Below, in pieces: positions 1 to 9,711 of a stretch of 64,000 bases of DNA. This DNA is from Nitrospirota bacterium (GTDB taxonomy: Bacteria; JACPQY01): positions 57,012 to 121,011 of the forward strand of contig JACPAV010000008.1 in the NCBI GenBank assembly GCA_016180645.1, written 5' to 3'. How positions within the stretch are numbered: the stretch's first letter is position 1; the number at the start of each line of letters is the position of its first letter. The notes below the pieces were generated by a model. The model was not told the DNA's origin. It saw only the letters and a list, made by a program, of their open reading frames with translations, and did no database searches. The position numbers were made by a program, and so were the translations under genes.

Positions 1-1144
1 GACGATCCAGGCGCGGTCCCAACACGATCTCGCGTTTTTTCTCAACCGCCGCCAGCAGCTTGTCGAAGGCGTCCGAAAACAGCGTGACGGCTTCATCCAA
101 AAGCTTGTCGGTCACGCGGTCCATCGAGATGCCGACCTGCTCAAGGATTTCCATCGAGTCGTGGGCCTCTTCCAGATGCTCCTCCAAACTCGCCCTCGGC
201 CGGCCGTGCTCGCGATAGGCATCCAGCGTGGCGCCGGGAACCGTGTTCACCGTGTCCGGCCCGATCAGTTCCTCGATGTAGAGTACATCCCGATACGTGG
301 GGTTCTTCGTTCCCGTGCTGGCCCAGAGGAGGCGCTGCGTCTTGGCGTCCTTGGCCGCGAGCGCCTGCCACCGCTTTGACCGAACGAACTCCTTGTAGCG
401 CTGATAGGTCAGCTTGGCATTCGCGATGGCCGTTTTGCCGAGGAGGCTTTTCAGAAGCGACCGGTCGACTGCCCGGATCTCCCCCTTGAGCCGCGCCTCG
501 ATCTGACCATCCACCGCGGAGTCGATCCGGCTGATGAAGAAACTGGCAACGCTGCACACCGAGCCGATTTCGCCGCCCGCGGCCAGTCGTTTCTCCAGAC
601 CTTCCATGAAGGCTTCCGAAACTCGCTCATACATCGCCCGGGCGAAGAGGAGCGTGACGTTGACGTTGATGCCTTCGCTGATGATCTGAACGATGGCGGG
701 AATCCCCTCCGGGGTCGCCGGGACTTTGATCATGACATTGTCACGCCCCACGGCATTCCAGAGCCGGCGCGCTTCCTCGACCGTGGCCTGGGAATCGCGG
801 GCCAGGTACGGAGAGACTTCAAGGCTGACATACCCGTCTCGCTTGGCCGTTTTCTCATAGACGGGCCACAGCACATCGGCGGCATCCTGGATATCCTTCA
901 CGGCCAGTTCCTCGAAGAGGGATTTGGCGTCCAAGTCTTTTCGGCGTTCGACCGCCTTGAGCGCGTTGTTGTAGTCCGGGCTTCCCGAGATCGCTTTTTC
1001 AAAAATGGCAGGATTGGACGTCACACCTCGGAGTCCATCCTTCTCGACCAGTTGATGGAGTTCGCCGCTGGTGATCAAGCCGCGCCGGATGGAGTCGAGC
1101 CAGATGGACTGTCCGAGTTCCTGCGTGGCCAGAAGGGGATTCAC
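1..1144 (-). CDS. tal: Transaldolase (3' part beyond the window edge)
   Basis: This gene runs off the left edge; about 381 codons are visible. It transfers a dihydroxyacetone unit between sugar phosphates in the cytosolic non-oxidative pentose phosphate pathway. The translation shows SIWLDSIRRGLI near the N-terminus, GVTSNPAIFEKAI, and VMIKVPAT holding the Schiff-base lysine, followed by GINVNVTLLF, all typical of the longer (about 370 aa) transaldolase subfamily. I chose the GTG at 1144 because GGAGGT lies 7 nt upstream; an in-frame ATG a few codons earlier is possible. The C-terminus is unseen, so a Tal-Pgi fusion cannot be excluded. It is last in a run with rpiB and tkt, which act in the same pathway. 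Confidence 0.93.
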   Translation of the reverse strand, partial: MNPLLATQELGQSIWLDSIRRGLITSGELHQLVEKDGLRGVTSNPAIFEKAISGSPDYNNALKAVERRKDLDAKSLFEELAVKDIQDAADVLWPVYEKTAKRDGYVSLEVSPYLARDSQATVEEARRLWNAVGRDNVMIKVPATPEGIPAIVQIISEGINVNVTLLFARAMYERVSEAFMEGLEKRLAAGGEIGSVCSVASFFISRIDSAVDGQIEARLKGEIRAVDRSLLKSLLGKTAIANAKLTYQRYKEFVRSKRWQALAAKDAKTQRLLWASTGTKNPTYRDVLYIEELIGPDTVNTVPGATLDAYREHGRPRASLEEHLEEAHDSMEILEQVGISMDRVTDKLLDEAVTLFSDAFDKLLAAVEKKREIVLGPRLDR

Positions 1145-1200
1145 CCCGCCACCTCCATCCATCGAAGAACACCGTGGCGGGCGCAACCCGGGTACATGCT

Positions 1201-1734
1201 TCAGCGGTGGGATCGGACTCGGCGTGCGGGGGGCGTCCGTTTGGCGGGGGAAGCGGCCGGAGGCCGGACGGGTTCTCCTTGTCTCGAATATTTCTTTTCG
1301 AGAGTGTTTACCTTGTTCAGGCGACGCACATGCCGCTCCACGGTACTGAACTCCGTGCTCAAGAACGCGGTGACGAGTTCGCGCGCAACCTCACGGCCGA
1401 TGACCCGTGCTCCCAGGACGAGTACATTCATCGCGTCGTGCGACACGCCCTGCTTGGCCGAATAGGTATCGTGACACAATCCGGCCCGGATCCCCGGGAG
1501 TTTGTTCGCCGCCACGGAGGCGCCGACCCCGCTCCCGCAGATCACGATCCCTCGATCGGCCTTTCCTTCCCGGATGGCCACTCCGACTTTCTCCGCGTAG
1601 TCGGGATAGTCGGCCGGCTCCGCGCTGTAGGTGCCGACGTCGGCCACCGGATGCTGAAGCTCGCGCAGGACGGCTACGACGAACTGCTTCAGTTCGAATC
1701 CCGCATGATCCGATCCGATGACCACGCGCATCAA
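1201..1734 (-). CDS. rpiB: Ribose-5-phosphate isomerase B
   Basis: It interconverts ribose 5-phosphate and ribulose 5-phosphate in the cytosol. The N-terminus [13 protein letters not shown], the [12 protein letters not shown] loop with the catalytic cysteine, and [27 protein letters not shown] are diagnostic of the RpiB/LacAB family. The core needs about 145 residues; here about 30 extra basic, proline-rich residues form a tail with no recognisable domain. Two consecutive ATGs (1734 and 1731) could start it. It lies between transaldolase and transketolase on the same strand, so the non-oxidative pentose phosphate genes are probably co-transcribed. Confidence 0.93.
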   Translation of the reverse strand: MMRVVIGSDHAGFELKQFVVAVLRELQHPVADVGTYSAEPADYPDYAEKVGVAIREGKADRGIVICGSGVGASVAANKLPGIRAGLCHDTYSAKQGVSHDAMNVLVLGARVIGREVARELVTAFLSTEFSTVERHVRRLNKVNTLEKKYSRQGEPVRPPAASPAKRTPPARRVRSHR

Positions 1735-1844
1735 TTCCTCCGTTGGTTACTCATGGGACGCATCAAGGAGCGGGGATCTTACTTCTTTGCCGCGGCGAAT
1801 TCGAGTACTCGTTTGTTCCGAAGTTTCATCACACCCCAAGCGTC

Positions 1845-3905
1845 CTATCCCTTGAGGGACAGCTGTGCCCTCGCTCCGTCCACGACCCTATCCACGGTGA
1901 AGCCGAACTTGGATTGAAGCTCCTTGAGGGGCGCCGAGGCGCCGAAGGAGCGCATGCCGATGACGGCGCCGGTCAAGCCCACGTACCGCTCCCAACCGAA
2001 GGTCGCGGCCTGCTCCACCGCCACCCGCGCTTTCACGTCAGGCGGAAGGACGCCGTCCCGATAGGACACGGTTTGTTGTTCAAACAGTTCCCAGCAGGGC
2101 ATGCTGACCACGCGGGATCGCACTCCCGTCTTCGCGAGCTTTTCATGCGCCTCTATGCAGAGGTTGACTTCGCTTCCGCTGCCCATGAGGATCACGTCCG
2201 GCTTGCCGTTCGGCGCGTCGGCGAGCACATAGGCGCCCTTCGTAAGTCCGGAGGCCGACGCGAATTTCGAGCGATCCAGCGTGGGGATTGCCTGGCGGCT
2301 GAGGACGAGCGCCGCCGGCTCATGTTGAAGTTGCATGATCACTTTCCAGGCTTCGACCGTTTCATTGGCGTCCGCCGGGCGGAACGTGAGTAGGCCCGGT
2401 ATCGCGCGAAGAGAAGCCAACTGTTCAATCGGCTGATGGGTGGGACCGTCCTCACCAACCCCAATCGAATCGTGTGTGAAAATGTATATCACGGGAATTT
2501 CCATGATCGCCGCGAGGCGGATCGCGGGACGAGAGTAATCGCTGAAGATGAGAAAGCCCGACCCAAAGGGTCGCACTTTGGAGAGCGAAAGCCCGTTCAG
2601 CACGGCCCCCATCGCGTGCTCACGCACGCCGAAATGGAAATTCCTCCCGCCGGGCGTCGAGGCGGTCGAATCCCCCGCCCCGTCGAACGTCAGTCGCGTT
2701 TTGGTGGAAGGAGCGAGGTCGGCCGAGCCCCCGATCAGCCATGGAATCTCCTTCGCGAGAGCATTCAGGATTTTGGCTGAAGCTTCGCGTCCCGCAACGC
2801 CCTTCACGTCGGGGGCAAACGTCGGAAGATCTTTGTCCCATCCGGCCGGGAGCGCACGTTTCTGCATGTTCAACAAGCTCTCGGCGAAGTCCGGAAACTT
2901 CAACCGGTAGGACTCGAAACGCTCCATCCATTCTTTGCGAAGACGCGAGCCCCGTTCCCCGATCCCCTTGCCGAAGTGTCCGCGTACCCCGTCCGGCACC
3001 AGGAATTTCGCATCCTCCGGCCAGCCGTAGTTCTTCTTCGCCGCCCGGATTTCGTCTTCCCCCAGCGGTTCCCCGTGCGCCGCGCTGGTGTCCTGTTTGT
3101 GGGGCGCGCCATACGCAATGTGACTATCGACGATCACCAGTGTGGGCCGGTCGTTTGTGGCTTTGAACGTACGAAAAGCCCTCTCCAGCATGTCCAGATC
3201 GTTCGCGTCCCCAACCCGCGTCACGTTCCATCCATAGCCGATGAATCGCGTGGCCACGTCCTCGCTGAAGGCCCAGTCCGTGTGCCCTTCGATGGTGATC
3301 CGGTTGTTGTCGTAGATCCAGCAGAGATTCGACAAACGTAGGTGACCGGCCAACGAGGCCGCTTCGGAGGAGACGCCCTCCATCATGCAACCGTCCCCGC
3401 AGAGCGCATAGACGCTGTAGTTGAACATTTCGAGATCGGGACGATTGAAGGTCGTCCCCAACCATCGTCCCGCGATCGCCATGCCGACGCTCGTGGCGAC
3501 GCCCTGTCCCAATGGGCCGGTGGTGGTCTCCACACCGGAGGTCCAGTGATACTCGGGATGGCCGGGACACCTGCTGTCAAGTTGTCTGAACCGCTTGATG
3601 TCGTCCAGTCCCACCGACGGCTCGCCCAGACGCTCATATTTCGCATTGACGGCTTTCACACCCGCGAGGTGCAACAGCGAGTAAAGCAGCATCGAGGCGT
3701 GCCCCATCGAGAGGACGAATCGATCCCGGTTCGGCCAGATCGGATCTTCCGGATCGAAGCGAAGAAACCGCTGCCAAAGGCAATACGCCACCGGCGCCAT
3801 GGCCATCGGCGTTCCGGGGTGGCCGGAGTTGGCCTGCTGAACGGCGTCCATGGCCAGCGTTCGAATGGTATTGATGCAGAGTGAGTCCAGTGACTTATCG
3901 TCCAC
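1845..3905 (-). CDS. tkt: Transketolase
   Basis: This 686-aa thiamine-diphosphate enzyme transfers two-carbon units in the pentose phosphate pathway; the length is normal. The N-terminal pyrophosphate domain has SGHPGTPMAMAP and GHASMLLYSLLHLAG, then the ThDP motif GDGCMMEGVSSEAASL...NN. The central Pyr domain has FGVREHAMGAVLNG with the catalytic glutamate, and HDSIGVGEDGPTHQPIEQL. The C-terminal domain contains GSGSEVNLC. It lies 110 bp upstream of rpiB and 93 bp downstream of the debranching enzyme, all on the minus strand. A dispersed palindrome occupies the gap on its 5' side. Confidence 0.97.
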   Translation of the reverse strand: MDDKSLDSLCINTIRTLAMDAVQQANSGHPGTPMAMAPVAYCLWQRFLRFDPEDPIWPNRDRFVLSMGHASMLLYSLLHLAGVKAVNAKYERLGEPSVGLDDIKRFRQLDSRCPGHPEYHWTSGVETTTGPLGQGVATSVGMAIAGRWLGTTFNRPDLEMFNYSVYALCGDGCMMEGVSSEAASLAGHLRLSNLCWIYDNNRITIEGHTDWAFSEDVATRFIGYGWNVTRVGDANDLDMLERAFRTFKATNDRPTLVIVDSHIAYGAPHKQDTSAAHGEPLGEDEIRAAKKNYGWPEDAKFLVPDGVRGHFGKGIGERGSRLRKEWMERFESYRLKFPDFAESLLNMQKRALPAGWDKDLPTFAPDVKGVAGREASAKILNALAKEIPWLIGGSADLAPSTKTRLTFDGAGDSTASTPGGRNFHFGVREHAMGAVLNGLSLSKVRPFGSGFLIFSDYSRPAIRLAAIMEIPVIYIFTHDSIGVGEDGPTHQPIEQLASLRAIPGLLTFRPADANETVEAWKVIMQLQHEPAALVLSRQAIPTLDRSKFASASGLTKGAYVLADAPNGKPDVILMGSGSEVNLCIEAHEKLAKTGVRSRVVSMPCWELFEQQTVSYRDGVLPPDVKARVAVEQAATFGWERYVGLTGAVIGMRSFGASAPLKELQSKFGFTVDRVVDGARAQLSLKG

Positions 3906-3943
3906 GAGTCCTCCCTTGAAGCATTGAGCGGCTAGCAGAACGA

Positions 3944-4002
3944 GTAGGGGAGGGTCTTCAGACCCTCCCGACAGGACGGAGCATCTAAAGATGCGCCCCT
4001 AC
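3944..4002. repeat. GTAGGGG...CCCCTAC dispersed palindromic element, copy 1
   Basis: The element is bounded by GTAGGGG and CCCCTAC. Inside are two hairpins, GAGGGTCTTCAGACCCTC and GCATCTAAAGATGC. The right edge supplies the TAG stop codon of the debranching-enzyme gene. A related copy lies inverted at 6048-6105 and a third begins at 63952. Confidence 0.85.
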
Positions 4003-6032
4003 AAATCTGCATTCTGTTGGAGCCTCTTTGTTTTTCGCGAGGTGGGTGCAAAAACGCCCATTTCCAATCGGAGGTACTCCCCGAGGGACCACGCCTGGAA
4101 CGGGCAGCCGCGAGAGATATGTGGCGGCTCGGCATCTGCAATTTCTGAGATGTGCCCCAGTCCCGCTTCGTCCAGGTGCGCCCGGAGTCCCGGCAGGAAG
4201 CGTGACCTCGCCTCCCGTTTCGCGTTCTCCGAACTTCCACGCACCCGAATCCATGCTTCCACGAACGGTCCCATCAGCCACGGCCAGACCGTCCCCTGAT
4301 GATAGGCGCCATCGCGTTGGTGCACCCCGCCTTCGTATCGCGCCGCGTACCCGGATTCGCCGGGGGCCAGAGTTCGCAGTCCCATGGGAGTGAGGAGCCG
4401 GTTTTCTACGACTTCCACAACTTGTGTGGCGGCATTGCGGTCAAGCAATGAGAATGGCAGACCGCCTACCGCAAAGATCTGGTTTGGGCGAAGGCCTGCG
4501 TCATTCCGTCCCGGCTCGTGATCCACGTCGACCACGTCGAAGAGACAGCCGCGACCGGAATTCCAGAATCGTGCTCGAAATGTTTTCTGTAGGCTCTCGA
4601 AGGGGCCGAGGGAGCCTCCCTCCAGTTCGCCCAGGATCCGGACCGCGTTCAACCACAGCGCCTGGATCTCGACCGGTTTTCCGATGCGAGGCGTGACAGG
4701 CCGTCCGTCCACTCTCGCATCCATCCAGGTGAGCTGTGTTCCGGTCTCACCGCATGCGAGAAGTCCGTCGTGGTCCTGATGAATCCCGTAGCGAGTGCCC
4801 CTGGCGTAGCCGTCCAGAATGGCCCGAACCGCCGAAACCAACCGGACGCGCAACTCCTCGGTCACCTTGAATCGCCTTGACGCGGCCAGGCGCAGAAACT
4901 CATAGACCGCCACCACGAACCAGAGCGAGGCGTCCACCGAATTGAATTCCGGCTCTCCGCCCGAATCGGGAAACCGATTCGGAAGCATGCCCTCCGATAC
5001 CATGTCTGACCAATTCGAGAGAATGTCGTGAGCCTCCCCGAATCGGCCTGTAGCCAGACACAGTCCTCGGAGCGAGATGAACGTATCCCGCCCCCAATCG
5101 GTGAACCACGGATAGCCGGCCACAAGAGTCTTGCCTTCTCCCCGCTTGGTGGCATCCAGCCAGTCGCGGGACGGCCATGCCGTCCTGGCGCCGCCTCGTC
5201 GCACCAGGTAAGAATCAGCAGACTGGTGGAGCGGCGAGGAGAAACGCTTGCGTCGGTTCAACTCCGCCTTTCGATGAGCCTCAAAGCGCGACCTCGCGTC
5301 AATGGTGGCGTCCACGGATGAACCGGCCTGCTCAGCCGATAGAATCCAGATCGCCGGGCCTGCCGACAGATCCCACTTCATCACACCGGGCGATCCGAGA
5401 TCCTCACTGGAATCCAAGCCCCGGTCCCGCTCTTGGGCGTACAGGAAGTTGCCGTACCAGGTCGGCTCATGGCGGTACGTACCGTTCATCCGACTGACCA
5501 CTCGTGGATGGACGGCATAGGGTCTCCAAGACACGTAACCTTCACCCGCCCCTGACTCAAAGTTGAACGATGGGTTGTTGTGGTGCAACGAGTGGTAGTC
5601 ACGACCTGACAGGAAGGGACGGACACGAAGCCGGCCTGGCTGCTTCTTGCCAAGCACTTTCCAGGAGATGCACACGGATTGTGTCTCGTGCGGCACGAAC
5701 AGCTCGTGCAGGAGGCGCGTCCCGTTCTCAAACTGGAACGTCCATGTGGGCCACGGGTCGGGCTTGAAGGAATCGATTCGGGTCATTCCATCCGGATGCA
5801 CCACCTCCGGCAGGTATCGCTGGGAGGTGATCGCATAGCTGCCCTCCGGGGTGTCGACCCAGGCGTCAAACCCGTTGACGAGCACCACACGGCCGGCGGG
5901 GGGATCCGTGGCGACGAGAAGGAGGGCGTGGTAGCGGCGGCTGCGGATTCCGGAAACTGTTCCTGACGCGAACCCACCGAGGCCGTCCGCCTCCAGCCAT
6001 TCCGCGTTGGGATCGAAACCAAGACCCTCCAA
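3999..6032 (-). CDS. Glycogen debranching enzyme, amylo-alpha-1,6-glucosidase (GH133)
   Basis: This 677-aa protein should hydrolyse alpha-1,6 branch stubs of glycogen. Residues 1-250 resemble the bacterial GDE N-terminal beta-sandwich (EWLEADGLGGFASGTVSGIRSRRYHALLL). The C-terminal (alpha/alpha)6 barrel has GYPWFTDWGRDTFISLRGL, GEPEFNSVDASLWF and YHQGTVWPWLMGPF, all GDE hallmarks. No ATG is available near the start: the frame opens after a TAG belonging to a repeat, and TTG at 6032 is the best start. The first codons, and the last nine residues plus the stop, come from two inverted copies of a dispersed repeat flanking the gene. Neighbours are GH63 upstream and tkt downstream. Confidence 0.93.
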   Translation of the reverse strand: MEGLGFDPNAEWLEADGLGGFASGTVSGIRSRRYHALLLVATDPPAGRVVLVNGFDAWVDTPEGSYAITSQRYLPEVVHPDGMTRIDSFKPDPWPTWTFQFENGTRLLHELFVPHETQSVCISWKVLGKKQPGRLRVRPFLSGRDYHSLHHNNPSFNFESGAGEGYVSWRPYAVHPRVVSRMNGTYRHEPTWYGNFLYAQERDRGLDSSEDLGSPGVMKWDLSAGPAIWILSAEQAGSSVDATIDARSRFEAHRKAELNRRKRFSSPLHQSADSYLVRRGGARTAWPSRDWLDATKRGEGKTLVAGYPWFTDWGRDTFISLRGLCLATGRFGEAHDILSNWSDMVSEGMLPNRFPDSGGEPEFNSVDASLWFVVAVYEFLRLAASRRFKVTEELRVRLVSAVRAILDGYARGTRYGIHQDHDGLLACGETGTQLTWMDARVDGRPVTPRIGKPVEIQALWLNAVRILGELEGGSLGPFESLQKTFRARFWNSGRGCLFDVVDVDHEPGRNDAGLRPNQIFAVGGLPFSLLDRNAATQVVEVVENRLLTPMGLRTLAPGESGYAARYEGGVHQRDGAYHQGTVWPWLMGPFVEAWIRVRGSSENAKREARSRFLPGLRAHLDEAGLGHISEIADAEPPHISRGCPFQAWSLGEYLRLEMGVFAPTSRKTKRLQQNADL

Positions 6033-6047
6033 CAGAATGACCTATTC

Positions 6048-6105
6048 GTAGGGGGGCATCTTTAGATGCTCCTCTTATCGGGAGGGTCTAAAGACCCCCC
6101 CCTAC
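6048..6105. repeat. GTAGGGG...CCCCTAC dispersed palindromic element, copy 2 (inverted relative to copy 1)
   Basis: It has the same two internal hairpins as copy 1 (GCATCTTTAGATGC and GGGTCTAAAGACCC). Read on the minus strand it matches copy 1, and homology continues outside into CATTCTGTTGGAG (6027-6039; plus-strand copy at 4010-4022). The full unit is therefore longer than the GTAG/CTAC core. Confidence 0.83.
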
Positions 6106-6122
6106 CCATTCTGCCAGGGACT

Positions 6123-8804
6123 CTAGATGGCATGTCGGGCCAAGTCTTGAAACAGTTTTGCAACGAGCGCGGTCCAGCCCGTCTGGTGGCTGGCTCCCAA
6201 GCCCTTGCCGGAGTCTCCGTGGAAATACTCGTAAAAGAGAACCAGGTTCTTCCAATCGGGGTCCCGGGCATATCGCGCGTCGTCACCGTGGCAGGGCCGT
6301 CGTCCTTCCGCGTCCGGCAGGAACAGACGGGACAGCCGCGTGGCCAGTTCGTGGGCCACTTCCGACAGATTCATCCTCCGCCCGGACCCCGTGGGACATT
6401 CCACTCGAAACTTGTCGCCGTAGAAATGGTGATACCGTTCCAGAGCCTCGATGAGCAGGTAGTTCAGCGGGAACCAGATCGGCCCGCGCCAATTGGAATT
6501 TCCCCCGAACAACGCCGTGGTCGATTCTCCGGGAACGTACTCCACGCGATATTCGTCGCCGTTCAAGCCGAAGACGTAGGGATCTTCGCCGTGCGCCTTC
6601 GAGAGCGATCGGATGCCGTAGGGCGACAGGAACTCCTTTTCATCCAGCAGGTAGCGCATGACTCGCTCAAGGCGCCGGCGACTCGGGATGGCGAGCAGCC
6701 GATGGCTGTGATTTCCCTCCTCCACGGACTCCATGTACGAAATGGTCTCCGCAAGATCCTTCCTGTTTTCCAGAAACCACTTCATTCTTTTCGAGAAACC
6801 CTTCAATCGGCCGATGGTTTCCCAATCCAGAACCTCCACGGCAAGAAGCGGGATGATCCCCACCATCGACCGTACCCGCAGCGGGATGGTTCGTCCGCCA
6901 AGCAGGAGCTGGTCGTAGTAGAACCCATCCTCTTCGTTCCAGAGTCCGGTGCCCCCAAGAGTGTTCATGGCGTCGGTTATCGCTACAAAATGTTCGAAGA
7001 ATTTCGAGGCGACGTCCTCGTAGGCGGGTTCTTCCTTCGCCAGTTCAAGCGCCATGGCCATCATCGTGGCGGCGTAGAACGCCATCCAGGCCGTGCCGTC
7101 CGCCTGTTCCAAGTGCCCGCCGGAGGGAAGAGGCTTGGAGCGGTCGAACGCGCCGATGTTGTCGAGTCCCAGAAAACCGCCGGCGAAGATGTTGTTTCCG
7201 TCCACGTCCTTCCGGTTCACCCACCACGTGAAGTTGAGAAGTAATTTCTGAAACGTCCGCGCAAGGAAGAGGCGGTCGCGTTTTCCGCGGGCGCCGGTCA
7301 TCTTGTACACCCTCCAACACGACCACGCATGAACCGGAGGATTCACGTCGTCGAACGCGAACTCGTAGGCGGGCATCTGGCCATTGGGGTGCATGTACCA
7401 TTCGCGCAAGAGGAGGATGAGCTGTTGCTTCGCGAACTCCGGATCAAGTTGCGCGAAGGGAATCATGTGGAAGGCGAGGTCCCACGCCGCGTACCACGGG
7501 TACTCCCACTTGTCCGGCATGGAAAGAACATCGCGGTTGTAGAGATGGACCCACTCGCGGTTGCGACCCTTCCGGCGATTCTCCGGCGGCGACGGTTGTG
7601 AAGGATCGCCTTCGAGCCAGTGGCCGACGACATAGTGATAGAACTGCTTGCTCCAGAGGAGTCCCGCCTGGGCTTGCCGAACCACGGAGCGGGCATCCGC
7701 CGAGAGCGAGTTGGGAAGTATCTCCTCGTAGTAGGCATCGGCTTCTTCGATCCTCGTGGCGAAAACACGGTCGAAGGCTTTCCCGAACGTGATGGAGTTC
7801 CGGTCTCCTTCACGCCGAAGCCGGAGGGAAAGCGAAACCGTTTCGTTCGGCGACAAGTCCAACGTGTAGTGCGCCGCCGCTTTCGTCCCCACCGCCGCGA
7901 CATTCACGGCCTCGCTCCGGCCGTGGACCACGGCGTCGTGAAACCCGTCCTTGGAAAATCGCGCGCCGTTCTTGAACCCGTAAAGGCGCTCGAAGTTCGT
8001 TTCGTTTTCCGTGAAGAGGAAGGCCGGCAGGTTGCCCTTTGGGCTAGGGCCCGCGTCCAGCCGGTATCGGCCAAGGGAAACGTGCTCAGCCGATATCGCA
8101 TTGGCCGACATCAACGCGAGCGTCGGTTTCGGCCAATAGCCTTCGCCGGACCTGCCCCACGACCATGTGTTGCGGAACCAGAAAGTCGGGAGCACGTGCA
8201 GGACCGCGCGATCCTTGCCGTGGTTTTCGATCGTCAGCCGGATAAGAATGTCGTCCGCATCAGCCTTGGCGTACTCCACCCAGACATCGAAATAGCGGCC
8301 CTGATCGAACACGCCCAGATCGGCCAGTTCGATCTCGGGATGCGATCGATCCCGTTTCCCTGCCTCCTCAAGGAGACGGCCGTATGGGAACTCACCATGC
8401 GGGTATTTGTACAGGGCCTTCATGTAGGAATGCGTCGGCGTGGAATCGAGGTAGTAGTAGCTCTCCTTCACGTCCTCACCGTGATTGCCTTCCGGGCCGG
8501 TGAGACCGAACAGCCGTTCCTTCAGAATCGGGTCCTTTCCGTTCCAGAGCGCCACGGCGAAGCAGAGGCGGCCTTCGCGGTCGGAGATCCCGAGTAGGCC
8601 ATCCTCCCCCCAGCGGTACGCCCGACTTCGGGCATGATCGTGCGGGAGATACGACCAGCATTCGCCTCCGGGGGAATAGTCTTCCCGCACGGTCCCCCAC
8701 TGCCGCTCCGAGAGATAAGGCCCCCAGCGCTTCCAATTCTTCTCGCGCCGGGCGTCCTCCGCCAAACGCAATGCTTCAGCTCCGGCATGATTCCGTTTGT
8801 TCAT
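6123..8804 (-). CDS. Glycoside hydrolase family 63-type glucosidase
   Basis: This 893-aa protein has the domain plan of bacterial GH63 enzymes, which hydrolyse alpha-glucosides or mannosyl/glucosylglycerate-type substrates. The N-terminus [15 protein letters not shown] and the [20 protein letters not shown] stretch are family signatures. The catalytic barrel carries [23 protein letters not shown] (aspartate general-acid region), [28 protein letters not shown] and [21 protein letters not shown]. There is no signal peptide, so it is cytosolic. It sits upstream of the debranching enzyme with a 90-bp gap containing a repeat. The exact substrate cannot be read from sequence; glycogen- or trehalose-related oligosaccharides fit the neighbourhood. 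Confidence 0.9.
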   Translation of the reverse strand: MNKRNHAGAEALRLAEDARREKNWKRWGPYLSERQWGTVREDYSPGGECWSYLPHDHARSRAYRWGEDGLLGISDREGRLCFAVALWNGKDPILKERLFGLTGPEGNHGEDVKESYYYLDSTPTHSYMKALYKYPHGEFPYGRLLEEAGKRDRSHPEIELADLGVFDQGRYFDVWVEYAKADADDILIRLTIENHGKDRAVLHVLPTFWFRNTWSWGRSGEGYWPKPTLALMSANAISAEHVSLGRYRLDAGPSPKGNLPAFLFTENETNFERLYGFKNGARFSKDGFHDAVVHGRSEAVNVAAVGTKAAAHYTLDLSPNETVSLSLRLRREGDRNSITFGKAFDRVFATRIEEADAYYEEILPNSLSADARSVVRQAQAGLLWSKQFYHYVVGHWLEGDPSQPSPPENRRKGRNREWVHLYNRDVLSMPDKWEYPWYAAWDLAFHMIPFAQLDPEFAKQQLILLLREWYMHPNGQMPAYEFAFDDVNPPVHAWSCWRVYKMTGARGKRDRLFLARTFQKLLLNFTWWVNRKDVDGNNIFAGGFLGLDNIGAFDRSKPLPSGGHLEQADGTAWMAFYAATMMAMALELAKEEPAYEDVASKFFEHFVAITDAMNTLGGTGLWNEEDGFYYDQLLLGGRTIPLRVRSMVGIIPLLAVEVLDWETIGRLKGFSKRMKWFLENRKDLAETISYMESVEEGNHSHRLLAIPSRRRLERVMRYLLDEKEFLSPYGIRSLSKAHGEDPYVFGLNGDEYRVEYVPGESTTALFGGNSNWRGPIWFPLNYLLIEALERYHHFYGDKFRVECPTGSGRRMNLSEVAHELATRLSRLFLPDAEGRRPCHGDDARYARDPDWKNLVLFYEYFHGDSGKGLGASHQTGWTALVAKLFQDLARHAI

Positions 8805-8884
8805 ATCGAAGACAATTCACTCCTAAGGTTCAAGAACTCCTGCTCGGGAACGCCATTTGCCCGAACACACTTGTCCGCGGACCA

Positions 8885-9133
8885 CTAGGCCGCGTAGTGG
8901 TGGAGCAGCTCGGAGACAAATGCCTGGTAGGGAATTCCCAGTTGCCTCGCCTTCTTCTTGATGCTCTCCAAATCCTGACGGTTCACCCGGATATTCAGGA
9001 CGGCGTCCTTCTTTCGGCGCGCAATAGCCTGCGCGATGGCTTCGAACTCCGCCCGTTTCACGGGGCGGTACTCGCCCCGTACCAAGGCGCCTTCAATCGC
9101 CCTTTCACTCCGGCTCAGATTCATCCTTTTCAT
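8885..9133 (-). CDS. CopG/RHH-type antitoxin
   Basis: This 82-aa basic protein has the shape of CopG-family antitoxins: KKDAVLNIRVNRQDLESIKKKARQLGIPYQAFVSELLHHYA is a C-terminal ribbon-helix-helix. The start at 9133 overlaps the upstream toxin stop by 4 nt (ATGA), giving a toxin-first operon. It should neutralise the toxin and autoregulate the pair. The reading frame stays open further upstream but would then lie wholly inside the toxin gene, so the ATGA start is preferred. Confidence 0.82.
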   Translation of the reverse strand: MKRMNLSRSERAIEGALVRGEYRPVKRAEFEAIAQAIARRKKDAVLNIRVNRQDLESIKKKARQLGIPYQAFVSELLHHYAA

Positions 9134-9390
9134 GCCAATTCTCCCTTCTTCCACATTCGCGTGTATTTCCGGCTGGGGAAAAGCGTCTTCAAGAAAACGG
9201 TCTCTCCCCTTGCCACATAGGGCACTACCCAAATGTAGCCCCCAAGTTCGAAGAGCAGGATATTCTGGTGCGAACGGCTCGGGTGCTCCTTCACGGCTAC
9301 CAGCCTTGCTCGGACGATCTCCTCGAAAGAGACGCCCCGTTTTCTCTTCAGCTTTTTGCTCTTGGAAAGAGCCCACCGGACATCGGCCAT
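9130..9390 (-). CDS. Toxin of a CopG-partnered toxin-antitoxin pair (BrnT-like)
   Basis: The 86-aa product contains KLKRKRGVSFEEIV, EHPSRSHQNILLFELGGYIWVVPYV and ETVFLKTLFPSRKYTRMW. This pattern is typical of small RelE/BrnT-like toxins partnered with CopG antitoxins, which generally act as ribonucleases. The 4-nt overlap with the downstream antitoxin supports the assignment. An AT-rich near-palindrome sits 12 nt upstream of the start and may be the operator. Activity is inferred from family resemblance only. Confidence 0.78.
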   Translation of the reverse strand: MADVRWALSKSKKLKRKRGVSFEEIVRARLVAVKEHPSRSHQNILLFELGGYIWVVPYVARGETVFLKTLFPSRKYTRMWKKGELA

Positions 9391-9401
9391 CTCATGGAGT
9401 T

Positions 9402-9420
9402 GTAATACAAATGTATATAC
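9402..9420. promoter_or_regulatory. Putative operator/promoter of the toxin-antitoxin pair
   Basis: GTAATACAAATGTATATAC is an AT-rich near-palindrome just upstream of the toxin start in an otherwise GC-rich region. A TTGATT at the far side (minus strand) could act as a -35 box. This fits autoregulation by the CopG antitoxin. Confidence 0.4.
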
Positions 9421-9711
9421 TAATCAAGAGGAGGGGAGCACGCTCAACAGGTCATGTCAAGCGCCAAAACCCAAAACTCAATATTCAATTGCCCCGACGT
9501 TCTTATCTGGGGAGGGCCCCCACCGCGGGAATCGGGCATCGAGAAGAGTGGATTTCCTCGGGAGACCAACCCGAACGCTCCCTAATCGTCACACTCCATG
9601 ACTCCCGAGCGCAAAAGCGACGGAGGTCGTGCTCTTGGACGATAATCACAACCGGATCGCGATCCGTCAACCGCGGCACCATGACCTGAACGCCCGGAAT
9701 ACGCCGGATCG
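9421..9711. other. Intergenic stretch, no supported gene
   Basis: About 290 bp between divergent accessory genes. Part of it is AT-richer than its surroundings. A minus-strand frame across 9503-9760 has no recognisable features and no ribosome-binding site. I see no RNA gene or repeat. Confidence 0.5.
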
